The notes under the pieces: model-generated | The model's database searches: none | Told to the model about the DNA's origin: nothing | The model's input: only the letters and a program-made list of their open reading frames with translations | Shown: positions 1 through 9,348 of the stretch, piece by piece | How positions within the stretch are numbered: position 1 is the first letter of the stretch | Layout of the letters: each line of letters starts with the position of its first letter | NCBI GenBank assembly: GCA_017540585.1 | Contig: JAFYAT010000068.1 | Coordinates: 1 to 60,976 of the forward strand | Length of the DNA: 60,976 bases | Origin: Bacteroidaceae bacterium | GTDB lineage: Bacteria; Bacteroidota; Bacteroidia; Bacteroidales; Bacteroidaceae | Direction: 5' to 3' | Program-made: the position numbers and the translations under genes

Positions 1-252
1 CATTCCAAACACAACACCCCCAAGCAGCAAGGCGATTAAAACGTTCTTCACGTTTGTATTTTCAAATTCCAATGAAACTCTTGTACGACGGAATAGCCAA
101 TATAAGAATAAGACCAAAATAATCTGGTGTACAAACATGGCTTCCGCATAATAATTATAATTGGAGACAATAAGATAAATTGCGACTGGTATTATTGTTG
201 CACCGAATAGGATGTGTATTCCCAACAACTTAAGTATTCCTTTTATTTTCAT
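1..252 (-). CDS. Membrane protein, N-terminal part (runs off the window edge)
   Basis: The minus strand is open from an ATG at 252 to the window edge, giving 84 codons with no stop. The translation begins MKIKGILKLLGIHILFG and contains three hydrophobic stretches, at about residues 7-30, 38-52 and 70-84, separated by short charged loops (RRTR near residue 54). This is a polytopic inner-membrane protein. The pattern would suit the N-terminus of a CPBP-type intramembrane protease, but no catalytic motif lies in the visible part, so no function is assigned. The 261 bp between this gene and rdgB hold the divergent promoters. Confidence 0.6.
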   Translation of the reverse strand, partial: MKIKGILKLLGIHILFGATIIPVAIYLIVSNYNYYAEAMFVHQIILVLFLYWLFRRTRVSLEFENTNVKNVLIALLLGGVVFGM

Positions 253-487
253 AAAGATTGTTTATTTGTTCTTCAGAAGTTTATATATTCAATAATCATG
301 GCAGTTTTAGTCTGACGCACAAAGATAATGAAATTATGATTATCCTACATAAAAATATGACAAGAATATTGCTTTCATGTGTGAAGGATAGAGGCTAAAT
401 AGGATATTTCATGCCAAAGACATACTCAGTCAATCATGTGGGACACAAATTGTGAGAGCATTATTAACTCGTTAAAAATATAATGCG

Positions 488-495
488 TACCTTTG
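488..495 (+). promoter_or_regulatory. Bacteroidetes -7 box of rdgB
   Basis: TACCTTTG matches TAnnTTTG and ends 18 nt before the ATG at 514. It overlaps the in-frame TTG at 493, which argues against that upstream start. No clear -33 TTTG is visible. Confidence 0.55.
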
Positions 496-513
496 CCGAA
501 AATATTTTCTATA

Positions 514-1149
514 ATGACGAAACTTGTTTTTGCGAGCAATAATGCTCATAAGCTTGAGGAAATACGTTCAATCCTTGGGGACAAGTATGAGATAATGAGT
601 CTCAAGGACATCGGATGCGACGCAGATATTCCTGAGACGGCAGATACCTTCAGGGGTAATGCCCTGCAGAAGGCTCAGTATATAAAGGAACACTTCGGAA
701 TGGATTGCTTTGCCGACGACTCAGGTCTTCAGGTTGAGTGCCTCGGTAACCTCCCAGGTGTATTCTCAGCACGCTTTGCAGCCAAGTATGCTGCTGAGTT
801 CGGAATAAATCCAGACACTCTTGGTGAGGCTAAGGACGAACGCAACATGAACTGCCTTCTCAGTCGCCTTAACGCCATAGGAGCGTTTGATGGCAATAAC
901 CTGCCAAAGGCTTGTTTCTGCACTTCCATTGCCCTTGTAATGAATGGTGAGGAGCATTTCTTCGACGGAACGGTAGAAGGTCATCTGGTAGCAGATAAGC
1001 GTGGTGATGGCGGTTTCGGCTACGACCCTATATTTGTACCAGAAGGTTACGACAAGACCTTTGCAGAGCTTGGCAACGAGGTGAAGAATGGCATCAGCCA
1101 TCGCGCACGTGCCGTAGCAAAGCTGGCAGCTTTTCTAATTAAGAATTAA
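514..1149 (+). CDS. rdgB: dITP/XTP pyrophosphatase (RdgB/HAM1 family)
   Basis: This enzyme hydrolyses non-canonical purine triphosphates (dITP, XTP, ITP) to monophosphate plus pyrophosphate, which keeps deaminated bases out of nucleic acid. The translation shows the family's N-terminal nucleotide motif [10 protein letters not shown] (residues 8-17), the metal-binding FADDSGL with Asp68/69, and the C-terminal signature [13 protein letters not shown] followed by SHRARA. From the ATG at 514 the protein is 211 aa, normal for the family. An in-frame TTG at 493 adds seven residues but sits inside the -7 promoter box, so it is rejected. The gene is followed by simple AT-rich repeats and no clear terminator; the kinase gene downstream may be co-transcribed. 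Confidence 0.95.
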   Translation: MTKLVFASNNAHKLEEIRSILGDKYEIMSLKDIGCDADIPETADTFRGNALQKAQYIKEHFGMDCFADDSGLQVECLGNLPGVFSARFAAKYAAEFGINPDTLGEAKDERNMNCLLSRLNAIGAFDGNNLPKACFCTSIALVMNGEEHFFDGTVEGHLVADKRGDGGFGYDPIFVPEGYDKTFAELGNEVKNGISHRARAVAKLAAFLIKN

Positions 1150-1283
1150 GAGTTAAGAATTAAGATTTTGCTTGGTTAAAACCGCATTACCTTATTTTTG
1201 TTTTCTTAATTTTCGTTTCAAAAAACAGTGGGTGACAATCTTCTCAACTCCACTTTTAACTTTTAACTTTTAATTTTTAACTT
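1141..1283. repeat. AATTAAGAGTTAA-type simple repeats and a solo inverted-repeat arm
   Basis: The gap after rdgB holds iterations of AATTAAGA/AGTTAAGA at 1136-1166 and of TTTTAACTT/TTAATTTTTAACTT at 1250-1283. Between them is TTTTCTTAATTTTCGTTTC (1201-1219), which matches the outer part of the 31-bp inverted-repeat arms at 46831-46968. Similar AATTAAGAATTAAGA tracts recur near 3013-3045, 25628-25651, 32167-32201, 35013-35055 and 49038-49066. Confidence 0.6.
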
Positions 1284-1309
1284 AAAATCCCCCAGAGGGG
1301 AATTTTACG

Positions 1310-2971
1310 ATGTCAAACAAGATACAAATTCGTTGTAAGAACCTCAATAACGAAATAATAGAGGCAGAACTCGGCAACAGCCTCAAGGATATATACGCCA
1401 AGTCAGGACTACAGATGGAATATGGTCCTGTGAGTGCAAGAATCAATAACAAAGTTCAGGGACTGAACTACCGTTTCTACAACAGTAAGGATGTGGAGTT
1501 CCTCGACCTATATAGCCGTTCAGGTATGCGTGTCTATACACGTACCCTGTTCTTCATCCTGGCTAAGGCTGTGGAAGACCTCTTCCCCGATGGCAAACTC
1601 ATCATCCAGACACCTATCAGCAAGGGTTACTATTGTGAGCTGAAGATTGGCCGCGAGATATCGGCAGAGGACGCACTTGCCATCAAGAACAGGATGCAGG
1701 AGATTATTGATGCCGACATGCCTATCCACAGGGTACAATGCCCAATCGAAGAAGCGATAGATATGTTCCGCAAGAAAGGTATGGAGAGTAAGGCTCAGCT
1801 CCTCGAGAGCCAGTCAAAGCTCTATGCCTACTACTACCGCCTTGAGGATACCGTAGATTACTTCTACAGCTGCCTCCTCAACAGTACCGGCAAGATTCAT
1901 CTCTTCGACCTCATCAAGTTCTACGACGGACTTCTGCTCCGCATACCATCCATCAACAACCCGGGAAAGCTGAACGACCTTGTGCCACAGACAAAAATGC
2001 TCGACGTGGTACGTGAGCAGCAACGCTGGCAACAGATTCTCGGCGTGCGCACCGTGGGTGAGTTCAACAAGGTCATTTCTGCAGGTTATGCAGCCGAGAT
2101 GATTAACGTGAGTGAGGCACTTCAGGAGCGCAAACTTTCACATATCGTTGACGAGATTGTGGAACGTAAGTCAAAGATTGTCCTCGTGGCAGGTCCAAGC
2201 AGTAGCGGCAAGACAACCATGAGTAAGCGTCTTGCCATCCTTCTTATGGCAAGTGGACTTCGTCCACATATCATCTCTACGGACGACTACTTTGTCAACC
2301 GTGTTGACACTCCTCTTGACGAGAACGGCAACTACGACTTTGAGTGTATAGGGGCTGTGGACGTTGAACTCTTCAACCAGCAGATGGCAGCCATCCTCCG
2401 TGGTGAGGAGATTGAGCTTCCTCGCTACGACTTCCCAACAGGTAAACGAGTGTTTGAGGGCAAGAAACTTAAACTGAATAACAACGACCTCATCATCCTT
2501 GAGGGTAACCATGCACTCAACCCAATCATGTCAAAGCTCATAGACGAGAAAGACAAGTATCGTGTGTATGTCTCCACGATGACTACCATCGCACTTGACG
2601 ACCACAACTTCGTATCAACATCCGACATACGTCTCCTTCGTCGCATCATCCGCGACTACCGTTACCGTGGCTACTCAGCCCTCGAGACCATCAACCGAGG
2701 ACCGAGCGTAGCACGTGGTGAGGAGAAATGGATTACTCCGTTCCAAGAAAATGCAGATGCAACATTCAATAGTGCCCTCCTCTACGAGCTTGGAGTAATG
2801 CGTAATCAGGTGCTTCCTATCCTCGAACAGGTGAGCGAATGTGAAACAGGTTATGCAGAGGCAAGTCGTCTCCGCAAGTTCCTCAAGTACTTCACAGCCG
2901 TTCCTCTCGACCAGATACCACCAACATCACTCATCCGTGAGTTCGCTGGAGGTAGCTCGTTCAGATACTAA
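1310..2971 (+). CDS. Uridine kinase-like nucleoside kinase with N-terminal TGS/ThrRS-like domains
   Basis: This 553-aa fusion is common in Bacteroidetes and Firmicutes. The first 60 or so residues resemble a TGS domain. Residues to about 240 resemble the threonyl/alanyl-tRNA synthetase second additional domain; the segment PISKGYYCELKIGREISAEDA looks like that fold. The C-terminal half is a P-loop phosphoribulokinase/uridine kinase domain with Walker A GPSSSGKTT at about residues 295-303, followed by STDDYFVNR and PRYDFPTGKR, typical of uridine kinases. It probably phosphorylates a nucleoside, but the role of the tRNA-synthetase-like part is unknown. The ATG at 1310 is preceded by a purine-rich GAGGGGAA about 10 nt upstream, an unusually good ribosome site for this genome. 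Confidence 0.85.
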   Translation: MSNKIQIRCKNLNNEIIEAELGNSLKDIYAKSGLQMEYGPVSARINNKVQGLNYRFYNSKDVEFLDLYSRSGMRVYTRTLFFILAKAVEDLFPDGKLIIQTPISKGYYCELKIGREISAEDALAIKNRMQEIIDADMPIHRVQCPIEEAIDMFRKKGMESKAQLLESQSKLYAYYYRLEDTVDYFYSCLLNSTGKIHLFDLIKFYDGLLLRIPSINNPGKLNDLVPQTKMLDVVREQQRWQQILGVRTVGEFNKVISAGYAAEMINVSEALQERKLSHIVDEIVERKSKIVLVAGPSSSGKTTMSKRLAILLMASGLRPHIISTDDYFVNRVDTPLDENGNYDFECIGAVDVELFNQQMAAILRGEEIELPRYDFPTGKRVFEGKKLKLNNNDLIILEGNHALNPIMSKLIDEKDKYRVYVSTMTTIALDDHNFVSTSDIRLLRRIIRDYRYRGYSALETINRGPSVARGEEKWITPFQENADATFNSALLYELGVMRNQVLPILEQVSECETGYAEASRLRKFLKYFTAVPLDQIPPTSLIREFAGGSSFRY

Positions 2972-3079
2972 AAGACCCTCTCCCCAGCCCTCCCCCTCTA
3001 TGGGGAGGGAGTTAAAAATTAAAAGTTAAAAATTAAGAGTTAAAAAGTCTTGAAATAATTTATAAGTTCTGAGAACAAA

Positions 3080-3123
3080 AACAATAATGCGGATTATCGA
3101 CTTCGATAATCCGCATTATTGTT
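3080..3123. terminator. Perfect 21-bp palindromic hairpin downstream of the kinase gene
   Basis: Arms 3080-3100 and 3103-3123 are perfect complements. The core 14-mer ATAATGCGGATTAT and its complement are identical to the outer arms of the nested hairpin at 22851-22908, so this is both a likely terminator and a member of a dispersed family. A solo copy of the 46.8-kb inverted-repeat arm follows at 3161-3190. Confidence 0.7.
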
Positions 3124-3258
3124 TTCAATTAGAGTTTCTTTGTGAGAAATATTTAAGAAGAAATTTTCTTTAATTTTTTTAATTTTCGTTCTTAAAATTC
3201 TTCGCGAACAGAGTAAAATATATTTTTGACTCCGTCGAGCTAAAGGTTCACTTTTCAC

Positions 3259-4716
3259 TTAAAGTACTCCGTACTTGCACAAGATGATAAGTGCTATATA
3301 TCCAATTACAAGGCTGATGAAGCCTGAGATGAATCCTGCCTTTGCCATATCCTTCTGCTCGATAAGGCCTGTTGAGTAGGCAATGGCGTTAGGAGGTGTA
3401 CTGATAGGGAGTGACATGGCACAACTTGCTGCTACGGCAATACCGATGATGATTGTTGATGTACCTCCGATAGGCGCAAGAGCGTCTCCCATTCCTTCAC
3501 ATACCACGGTAAGGATTGGAATCAGAAGGGCTGCTGTGGCTGTATTGGATATGAAGTTACTAAGCGCAAAACAGAGAATACCTGAGATAAGCAATATCAC
3601 GATTGGGTTCCACTCGCCAAATGGTATGCTCTTTACTGCTACCTGTGCAAGTCCTGTTCCGTTCATGGCAAGACCAAGGGCGAAACCTCCTGCCACCATC
3701 CAAATTACCTCCCAGTCAATATCCTTGAGGTCATCACCAGTTATGACTCGTGTGAATGCAAATACCGCTATCGGAAGCATGGCTACCGTATTGGCATTTA
3801 TACCAAACAGGTCCTTACCAAACACCCAAAGGAAGATAGTTGTAATGAATGTGATAGCTACTACATATGTACGCCAGTTCCATTCTACGTTACCTTCAAT
3901 CTCAAGTTCAATGGTTCTCTTTGAAAATGGGAAGAGGTGCTTGAGGATAACCCATGATATAAGTAACATAACTATTACGAGAGGAATCATGACGAGCATC
4001 CATTGACCGAAGCCGATACCCATTCCATGCTCGTTGAGTGTCTTGAATGCAAATGCATTAGGAGGAGTACCGATAGGAGTTCCCATACCTCCGAAGTTAG
4101 CTCCGATAGGAATAGCCATCGTGAGAGCTATGCGTCCCTTACCATTAGCAGGCAAGGACTTAAACACAGGCGTGAGGAATGTGAGCATCATCGCAGCCGT
4201 AGCCGTATTGGAGATGAACATGGAGAAAATACCCGTGATGAGGATGAATCCAAGAAGCACGTTATCCGATTTATGTCCGAAAGGCATAATGAGCGTTCGT
4301 GCCATAATCACGTCAAGTCCCGACTTCGTGGCAGCAATAGCAAGAACGAAACCTCCAAGGAAGAGGATGATTGTAGGGTCAGCAAAGCATGCCATGATAC
4401 CTTGATAATCCAAGAGCTTTCCTGCCTCTCCTTCTGAGCCTTGCAGGAAATTGAATGCCGAATCGCTTACACAGAACAGCAGGACAAAAATAATGGTTAC
4501 AGAAGTTGCCCATGCTGGGATTGACTCTGTAACCCAAAGTAAAACAGCCATTACGAAGATGGCTATTGTGCGCTGCTGCACGACAGTAAGTCCTTCGATA
4601 CCAAAGAAGTCTGTTGGCAGATTCCACACAATAAACGTTAACAAGGCTGTGATGCCAAACATCAAAGCCCTCTTCTGATTGAAATCTCCTGTCAAAAATT
4701 TTCTAACCGAAGTCAT
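3259..4716 (-). CDS. DASS/SLC13-family anion:sodium symporter
   Basis: This 485-aa polytopic inner-membrane protein belongs to the divalent anion:Na+ symporter family (VcINDY/SLC13), which imports di- and tricarboxylates or sulfate. It shows the two family signatures, SNTATAAMM in the first half and SNTATAALL in the second, each followed by an Asn/Thr/Pro-rich hairpin (GTPIGTPPNA and STPPNAIAY). These are the sodium and substrate sites of the inverted repeat. About 11-12 hydrophobic segments are visible. Substrate specificity cannot be read from the sequence. It is monocistronic, with its own promoter at 4839-4869 and an AT-rich region downstream. Confidence 0.9.
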   Translation of the reverse strand: MTSVRKFLTGDFNQKRALMFGITALLTFIVWNLPTDFFGIEGLTVVQQRTIAIFVMAVLLWVTESIPAWATSVTIIFVLLFCVSDSAFNFLQGSEGEAGKLLDYQGIMACFADPTIILFLGGFVLAIAATKSGLDVIMARTLIMPFGHKSDNVLLGFILITGIFSMFISNTATAAMMLTFLTPVFKSLPANGKGRIALTMAIPIGANFGGMGTPIGTPPNAFAFKTLNEHGMGIGFGQWMLVMIPLVIVMLLISWVILKHLFPFSKRTIELEIEGNVEWNWRTYVVAITFITTIFLWVFGKDLFGINANTVAMLPIAVFAFTRVITGDDLKDIDWEVIWMVAGGFALGLAMNGTGLAQVAVKSIPFGEWNPIVILLISGILCFALSNFISNTATAALLIPILTVVCEGMGDALAPIGGTSTIIIGIAVAASCAMSLPISTPPNAIAYSTGLIEQKDMAKAGFISGFISLVIGYIALIILCKYGVL

Positions 4717-4838
4717 GATTTTAGATTATTAATGTTTATAATTTAGTTGATTAATTAGCCAATAGAAACACTTACGGCAGGTACTAATAATTAATAGATT
4801 CTCTGCCTTAACTTTGTTTCGTCTTTTCAGACGGGAGG

Positions 4839-4869
4839 CAAATTTACACCTTTTTTTTAACAAAACAAA
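4839..4869 (-). promoter_or_regulatory. Promoter of the DASS transporter
   Basis: On the minus strand TTTG (4869-4866), a 19-nt gap and TAAATTTG (4846-4839) fit the Bacteroidetes -33/-7 pattern, about 120 nt upstream of the start codon. Confidence 0.55.
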
Positions 4870-5536
4870 TTTATCCACAAAAAAATCTTAAAATACTCAA
4901 ATTTCGGTTTTACATCCCATGTAGTAAATAGGAGTAAAAAGACATTACCATGTCAGTACAACTTGCGTGCTAACTATGATACATCAGGAATACTTCGGTT
5001 TTTGTTTGGTAAAGCTCCGCTTTTCCATCAGTTCGTGTTTTTGACTAAACGATACTTTCGTACTTACTTTGATGTGACATAATGCTACTTTTTATGGCAA
5101 TTTGCTTTCTTTACATTCTTTTATGTCGTCGTCAGCATAAAGTCGATGGAAAAATGGCATTTTTTTGTACGCGTAGAAAAAAATTTTTGTACGCGTACAA
5201 AATTTATTTTCTTCGTGATGCAGATAATTTTTTCTCTTCGCACATAGAATTTTGGGCATTGTCATAATGCTATTTGCTATCGAACATCCACTTTCTTTTT
5301 GTCATTTACGATGTCACAAGAAAATTACGAAGGGTTAACGAACCCTTATCGAAGGATTATCGTAGGAACATGAACTGACATTTTGTTTTTGTTTGTTCTG
5401 TTTAAATATCATTACAACTAAAGTTTCGGATTTACTTCTACAAGATTATATGTAGATTTTTCAAAACACTAATTACAATTTATTGTAAATCCATAGAGGA
5501 TAAGTAGGTGTGCTTATACAAAAGAATGTATGGAAG
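4870..5536. other. AT-rich intergenic region with palindromes, no convincing gene
   Basis: No credible coding region is seen. The stretch holds two copies of TTTTTGTACGCGTA (about 5162-5175 and 5184-5197); the second extends into the perfect palindrome TTTTGTACGCGTACAAAA at 5185-5202. A perfect 7-bp hairpin, AAGGGTT-AACG-AACCCTT, lies at 5330-5347. A 61-codon open frame at 5082-5267 lacks any recognisable domain and is not called. Confidence 0.5.
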
Positions 5537-6007
5537 TCATACTTTGAGCATCATGACAACACCCATGGTGCCGAGGGCAAAGAGGATGTAGCGCACCAGT
5601 TTACCGATGAATGAGTACATGGTCACTTTCCATACGTTGGCACGAAGGATGCCAAGGGCTATGGCTATGGCAGAACCAAGGAATGGAAGGAAGGTGAAGA
5701 GTGCTATCCATGCACCTTTCTTCTCGACATAGTTTTTGGTTGTGACAAGGCGTTTTTCCTTTATGTGCATTCGCCTGCAGATGGTGTCTATGTCCCATAT
5801 ACGTCCTACGTAATAGTTGAAGACACTTCCTGCCACGTTGCCTATTGTACCGCTCAAAACTACCAACCATGGATTGAGAGTGGTCGTAGCGATGAGGGCA
5901 CTCAGGATTATCTCTGAATTGAATGGAACGAATGTACCTGCAAGGAAAGCAGCAAGACACATTCCTATATATCCGTAACTGATGAAAAATTCGTTGAGTG
6001 ACTCCAT
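5537..6007 (-). CDS. VTT/DedA-like (YqaA-type) membrane protein
   Basis: This 156-aa inner-membrane protein has the SNARE-associated/VTT fold of the short YqaA subgroup. Visible features are an N-terminal re-entrant motif with the acidic residue in FVPFNSEI, the central GNVAGSVFNYYVGR with its conserved Gly/Arg, and FLPFLGSAIAIALGI near the C-terminus. DedA relatives act as lipid flippases or help maintain envelope homeostasis, so a membrane-lipid role is inferred. It is the second gene of a two-gene operon; its start lies 1 nt beyond the stop of the upstream gene. Confidence 0.85.
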   Translation of the reverse strand: MESLNEFFISYGYIGMCLAAFLAGTFVPFNSEIILSALIATTTLNPWLVVLSGTIGNVAGSVFNYYVGRIWDIDTICRRMHIKEKRLVTTKNYVEKKGAWIALFTFLPFLGSAIAIALGILRANVWKVTMYSFIGKLVRYILFALGTMGVVMMLKV

Positions 6008-6008
6008 G

Positions 6009-6992
6009 TTACATGTTTATTGATAAGGCAATAACTATTCCTGCCATAATCATCTGAAAGATGAACAGATTATTTGTGAAACGATTGTCGCTGACAACCC
6101 AAAAGCGTCCTCCGATGATGGATGCGTCAATAATGAGTAATCCGAGGAAAAGGTTGAAGCAATGTGGCATGAAAAATGTTGCCGCTATCACAACAAGTCC
6201 ATGTATTGTTACAACTTCGTATATAGTACGTTGACGCAGTTTGTCCTGAGCCTTGGTTATCAAGAAATGTACATGACCTATGATGAACGTGAGTGCGACG
6301 AATACGTATGCTACAATTTGGCTTTCTTTGAGTGACGAAGCACTCGGCAGGATGATGTCGAACGCCTTGACAAAGAAGTCGGTAAAGATGTCTATTCTGT
6401 CTTCCAATACCGCAAAGGTGAAGAAGAACCAATATGGAGTGAGTATTGCAAGTATCGTTGCCACAAATCCTCTGAAGCCAAGTGAGCTTAGTCGTGCCTG
6501 AAACAGCCATAACGGGATGGTAAACAACAACAGTTTTGGGCATAACAAGGACATGATTGACACGAAGAGATGTGAAGAGAAATTCAATGCTGGTGATTCC
6601 TTCTGATATGAAGAAAACAGATACAGATACGAGGAGAGTGTGGCGAGCATAGCTATATGTGCTGGCTGGAATTTGTGAAGGCACAGACATATTGCCATGA
6701 GCATGGAGAGTGTGGTACTTAACATTCGTGAACTGACACGGAGGAGTACAAGTGTGTTGCTGAACTCCACCATGGCATATACCATGACGGATGTGATGAC
6801 AAGTCCGATGATGCGTCCCGTTAATCCTGTCTGTATGGATTCAGGAAGCAGATACCATAATCCGTAATCGGGTACTTCCCATGTTGCCACATCCTTGGTA
6901 GGACATAGCAACCAGATGATGATTGACAGCAGACATACGGCTGGCAAGGAGAACTGGTTCTTACTTATTATGCTCTGTAATGATTGTTGCAC
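6009..6992 (-). CDS. Polytopic membrane protein of unknown function
   Basis: This 327-aa protein has about nine or ten hydrophobic segments and very few charged residues, starting with a cytoplasmic MQQSLQSIISKNQ and a first membrane segment at about residues 14-29. I do not recognise a family signature. Length and topology are like polytopic proteins found in Bacteroidetes beside VTT genes. It is translationally close to the downstream YqaA-type gene, so the two may work on the same membrane process. A TAACTTTG -7 box on the minus strand (7084-7077) lies about 85 nt upstream. Confidence 0.6.
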   Translation of the reverse strand: MQQSLQSIISKNQFSLPAVCLLSIIIWLLCPTKDVATWEVPDYGLWYLLPESIQTGLTGRIIGLVITSVMVYAMVEFSNTLVLLRVSSRMLSTTLSMLMAICLCLHKFQPAHIAMLATLSSYLYLFSSYQKESPALNFSSHLFVSIMSLLCPKLLLFTIPLWLFQARLSSLGFRGFVATILAILTPYWFFFTFAVLEDRIDIFTDFFVKAFDIILPSASSLKESQIVAYVFVALTFIIGHVHFLITKAQDKLRQRTIYEVVTIHGLVVIAATFFMPHCFNLFLGLLIIDASIIGGRFWVVSDNRFTNNLFIFQMIMAGIVIALSINM

Positions 6993-7116
6993 GATTTGAA
7001 GATTTTTGAGGAGTCAAAGAGGAGGTAAACCACCCTATAACTCCCATAAAAGAGTTTAAAGTTTGTTAAAGCGCTGCAAAGTTACATATTTTTTTGTTTT
7101 CAAGTTGATAATCATA

Positions 7117-7147
7117 TTGGGTAATCGAAATATTTTTTGTACTTTTG
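7117..7147 (+). promoter_or_regulatory. Promoter of miaB-ftsX
   Basis: TTG (7117-7119), a 20-nt gap and TACTTTTG (7140-7147) match the Bacteroidetes promoter pattern. The miaB ATG follows at 7176, giving a leader of roughly 20 nt. Confidence 0.65.
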
Positions 7148-7175
7148 TGGCGATTTTATGATATATCATTAATTA

Positions 7176-8486
7176 ATGAAGAAACTTTTTATTGAAACTT
7201 ACGGCTGCCAGATGAATGTGGCAGACAGTGAGGTCATTGCGTCTGTCATGAAAATGGCAGATTACGAAACCTGTCAGTCGATTGATGAGGCGGATGCCGT
7301 ATTGCTCAACACCTGCTCTGTTCGCGATAATGCTGAACAGAAGATTTTCAACCGTCTTGAAGCCCTTCATGCAATACAGAAGAAGGGACACAAGATGATT
7401 ATCGGTGTAGTGGGTTGTATGGCTGAGCGCGTGAAGGATGATTTGATCGAAAATCATCATGTCAATCTCGTGGCAGGACCAGACTCATACCTTACGCTTC
7501 CTGAACTCTTTGCAGCGGCAGAGGTGGGAGAAAAGGCAATAAACATTGAACTTTCGACTACAGAGACATACAAGGATGTCATTCCTGAGCGTATCTGCGG
7601 ACCACAGGTGTCAGGATTTGTCAGCATCATGCGTGGATGCAACAACTTCTGCCATTATTGCATCGTGCCTTACACTCGTGGACGTGAGCGAAGCCGTGAG
7701 GTAGAGAGCATACTCAACGAGGTGAAGGACCTGAAGGATCGTGGATACAAGGAGGTTACGCTCCTTGGTCAGAACGTGAACAGCTACCATTATGAGGAAG
7801 TGGGATTCCCACAGCTCCTTGCCCTTGTGGCAGAGAGTGCGCCTGAGATGCGTATCCGTTTCACGACGAGTCACCCTAAGGACATGAGTGATGAGACACT
7901 TGAGGTGATAGCAAGTCATCCAAATATCTGTCGTCACATTCATCTTCCTGTACAGAGCGGTAGTGACCGCATACTCAAGTTGATGAACAGAAAATATACC
8001 CGTGAGTGGTATCTCGGTCGTGTGGCTGCCATCAAGCGTATCATACCTGACTGCGGACTTACGACAGATATCTTCGTGGGTTATCATTCTGAGACAGAAG
8101 AGGACCATCAAATGTCACTCTCACTCATGAGGGAGTGCGGATATGACTCTGCCTTCATGTTCAAGTATTCTGAGCGTCCCGGCACATACGCATCAAAGCA
8201 CTTGCCTGACGACGTGCCAGAGGATGTGAAGATTGCACGTCTCAACGAGATGATTGCACTCCAGAACGAGCTTTCGGCAGAGAGCTACCGCAAGGATATA
8301 GGAAAGACATTCGAGGTTCTCGTAGAAGGATTCAGCAAGCGTTCACGTGAGCAACTCTTCGGACGTACACAGCAGAACAAGGTTGTGGTGTTCGACAAGG
8401 GTAATCATCATATAGGCGACTTCGTAAAAGTAAGAATCACCGAATCAAGTTCGGCAACACTCAAAGGTGAAGAAGTATATGAGTAA
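7176..8486 (+). CDS. miaB: tRNA-2-methylthio-N6-dimethylallyladenosine synthase
   Basis: MiaB is a radical-SAM methylthiotransferase that converts i6A37 to ms2i6A37 in tRNAs reading U-starting codons. At 436 aa all parts are visible. The N-terminal UPF0004 domain has three cluster-binding cysteines (Cys11 in YGCQMN, Cys47 in NTCSVRDN, Cys81 in VGCMAE). The radical-SAM CX3CX2C motif CNNFCHYC begins near residue 155, and a C-terminal TRAM domain follows (about 375-436). The stop overlaps the start of ftsX by 8 nt, so the two genes form an operon. Confidence 0.97.
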   Translation: MKKLFIETYGCQMNVADSEVIASVMKMADYETCQSIDEADAVLLNTCSVRDNAEQKIFNRLEALHAIQKKGHKMIIGVVGCMAERVKDDLIENHHVNLVAGPDSYLTLPELFAAAEVGEKAINIELSTTETYKDVIPERICGPQVSGFVSIMRGCNNFCHYCIVPYTRGRERSREVESILNEVKDLKDRGYKEVTLLGQNVNSYHYEEVGFPQLLALVAESAPEMRIRFTTSHPKDMSDETLEVIASHPNICRHIHLPVQSGSDRILKLMNRKYTREWYLGRVAAIKRIIPDCGLTTDIFVGYHSETEEDHQMSLSLMRECGYDSAFMFKYSERPGTYASKHLPDDVPEDVKIARLNEMIALQNELSAESYRKDIGKTFEVLVEGFSKRSREQLFGRTQQNKVVVFDKGNHHIGDFVKVRITESSSATLKGEEVYE

Positions 8487-9348
8487 GAAATCATCACACC
8501 TTGTAGGTACACAATTTGTGACTACCACAATCAGTACCACACTCGTGCTCGTAATGCTCGGTACCATCGTACTTTTCATGCTTACGGCACGCAACCTGTC
8601 CAACTATGTTCGTGAAAACATCACGGTTCAGGTTCTCATAAGCGACGACTTGAACAACGAGCAGATATCCAAGTTGCAGAAGCAGTTTAAGAAGGCAAAG
8701 TATGTCAAGTCAATCGACTACGTGTCACGTGAAGATGCTGTAAAGGAGGTAAGCGAAGAGATGGGTACTGACCCTACTGAGTTCCTCGGATACAATCCAT
8801 TTACGGCTTCATTCGAGATTAAGGTGAATGCCGAATACGGCAATCCTGACAGTCTCCGTCATGTGGCTTACGACATCAAGAAGAATCAGGCTGTAGTGGA
8901 CGTTACCTATCCGAAGGATTTCGTCAAGTCACTCAACGAGAACATACAGAAGGTGAGCATCATCCTGCTTATCATAGCAGCACTCTTCTCATATATCTCG
9001 TTTGCTCTCATCAACAATACGGTTCGTCTCACAATCTTCTCACGTCGCTTTATCATCAACACGATGAAGCTCGTAGGTGCAAGCTGGGGATTCATCCGAC
9101 GTCCTTTCCTCAAGCAAGGTATGGTACTCGGACTTACATCTGCCGTAATAGCTGATGCCGTGATATTCCTTGGAGTGAACCGTGTACAGGCCTTTGAACC
9201 TGCTCTTGCTTCAATCATAGACATGGAGGTGTTTGCCATCGTAAGCGCAGCCGTATTTGCATTCGGTATCATCATCACACTCGTATGTATCTACGCTTCG
9301 CTCAACAAGTTCCTCCGTATGAGCAGCAACGATTTGTACTATGTGTAA
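8479..9348 (+). CDS. ftsX: Cell-division protein FtsX
   Basis: FtsX is the permease-like partner of FtsE. It links septal ring assembly to activation of peptidoglycan hydrolases. The protein has one N-terminal membrane segment (about residues 18-42), a periplasmic domain of about 120 residues, and three C-terminal segments containing TVRLTIFSRRFIINTMKLVGA, typical of the family. The start is taken as the ATG at 8479 because GGTGAAG sits 7-13 nt upstream. An in-frame GTG at 8467 would add four residues. From 8479 it is 289 aa. ftsE is not adjacent in this window. Confidence 0.92.
   Translation: MSKKSSHLVGTQFVTTTISTTLVLVMLGTIVLFMLTARNLSNYVRENITVQVLISDDLNNEQISKLQKQFKKAKYVKSIDYVSREDAVKEVSEEMGTDPTEFLGYNPFTASFEIKVNAEYGNPDSLRHVAYDIKKNQAVVDVTYPKDFVKSLNENIQKVSIILLIIAALFSYISFALINNTVRLTIFSRRFIINTMKLVGASWGFIRRPFLKQGMVLGLTSAVIADAVIFLGVNRVQAFEPALASIIDMEVFAIVSAAVFAFGIIITLVCIYASLNKFLRMSSNDLYYV

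Noticed and set aside
493..513. TTG start for rdgB at 493
   Set aside because: It overlaps the TACCTTTG promoter box, so it would lie upstream of the transcript.
5082..5267. 61-codon open frame
   Set aside because: Lys/Phe-rich translation from AT-rich DNA that crosses the GTACGCGTAC repeats; no domain, no promoter.
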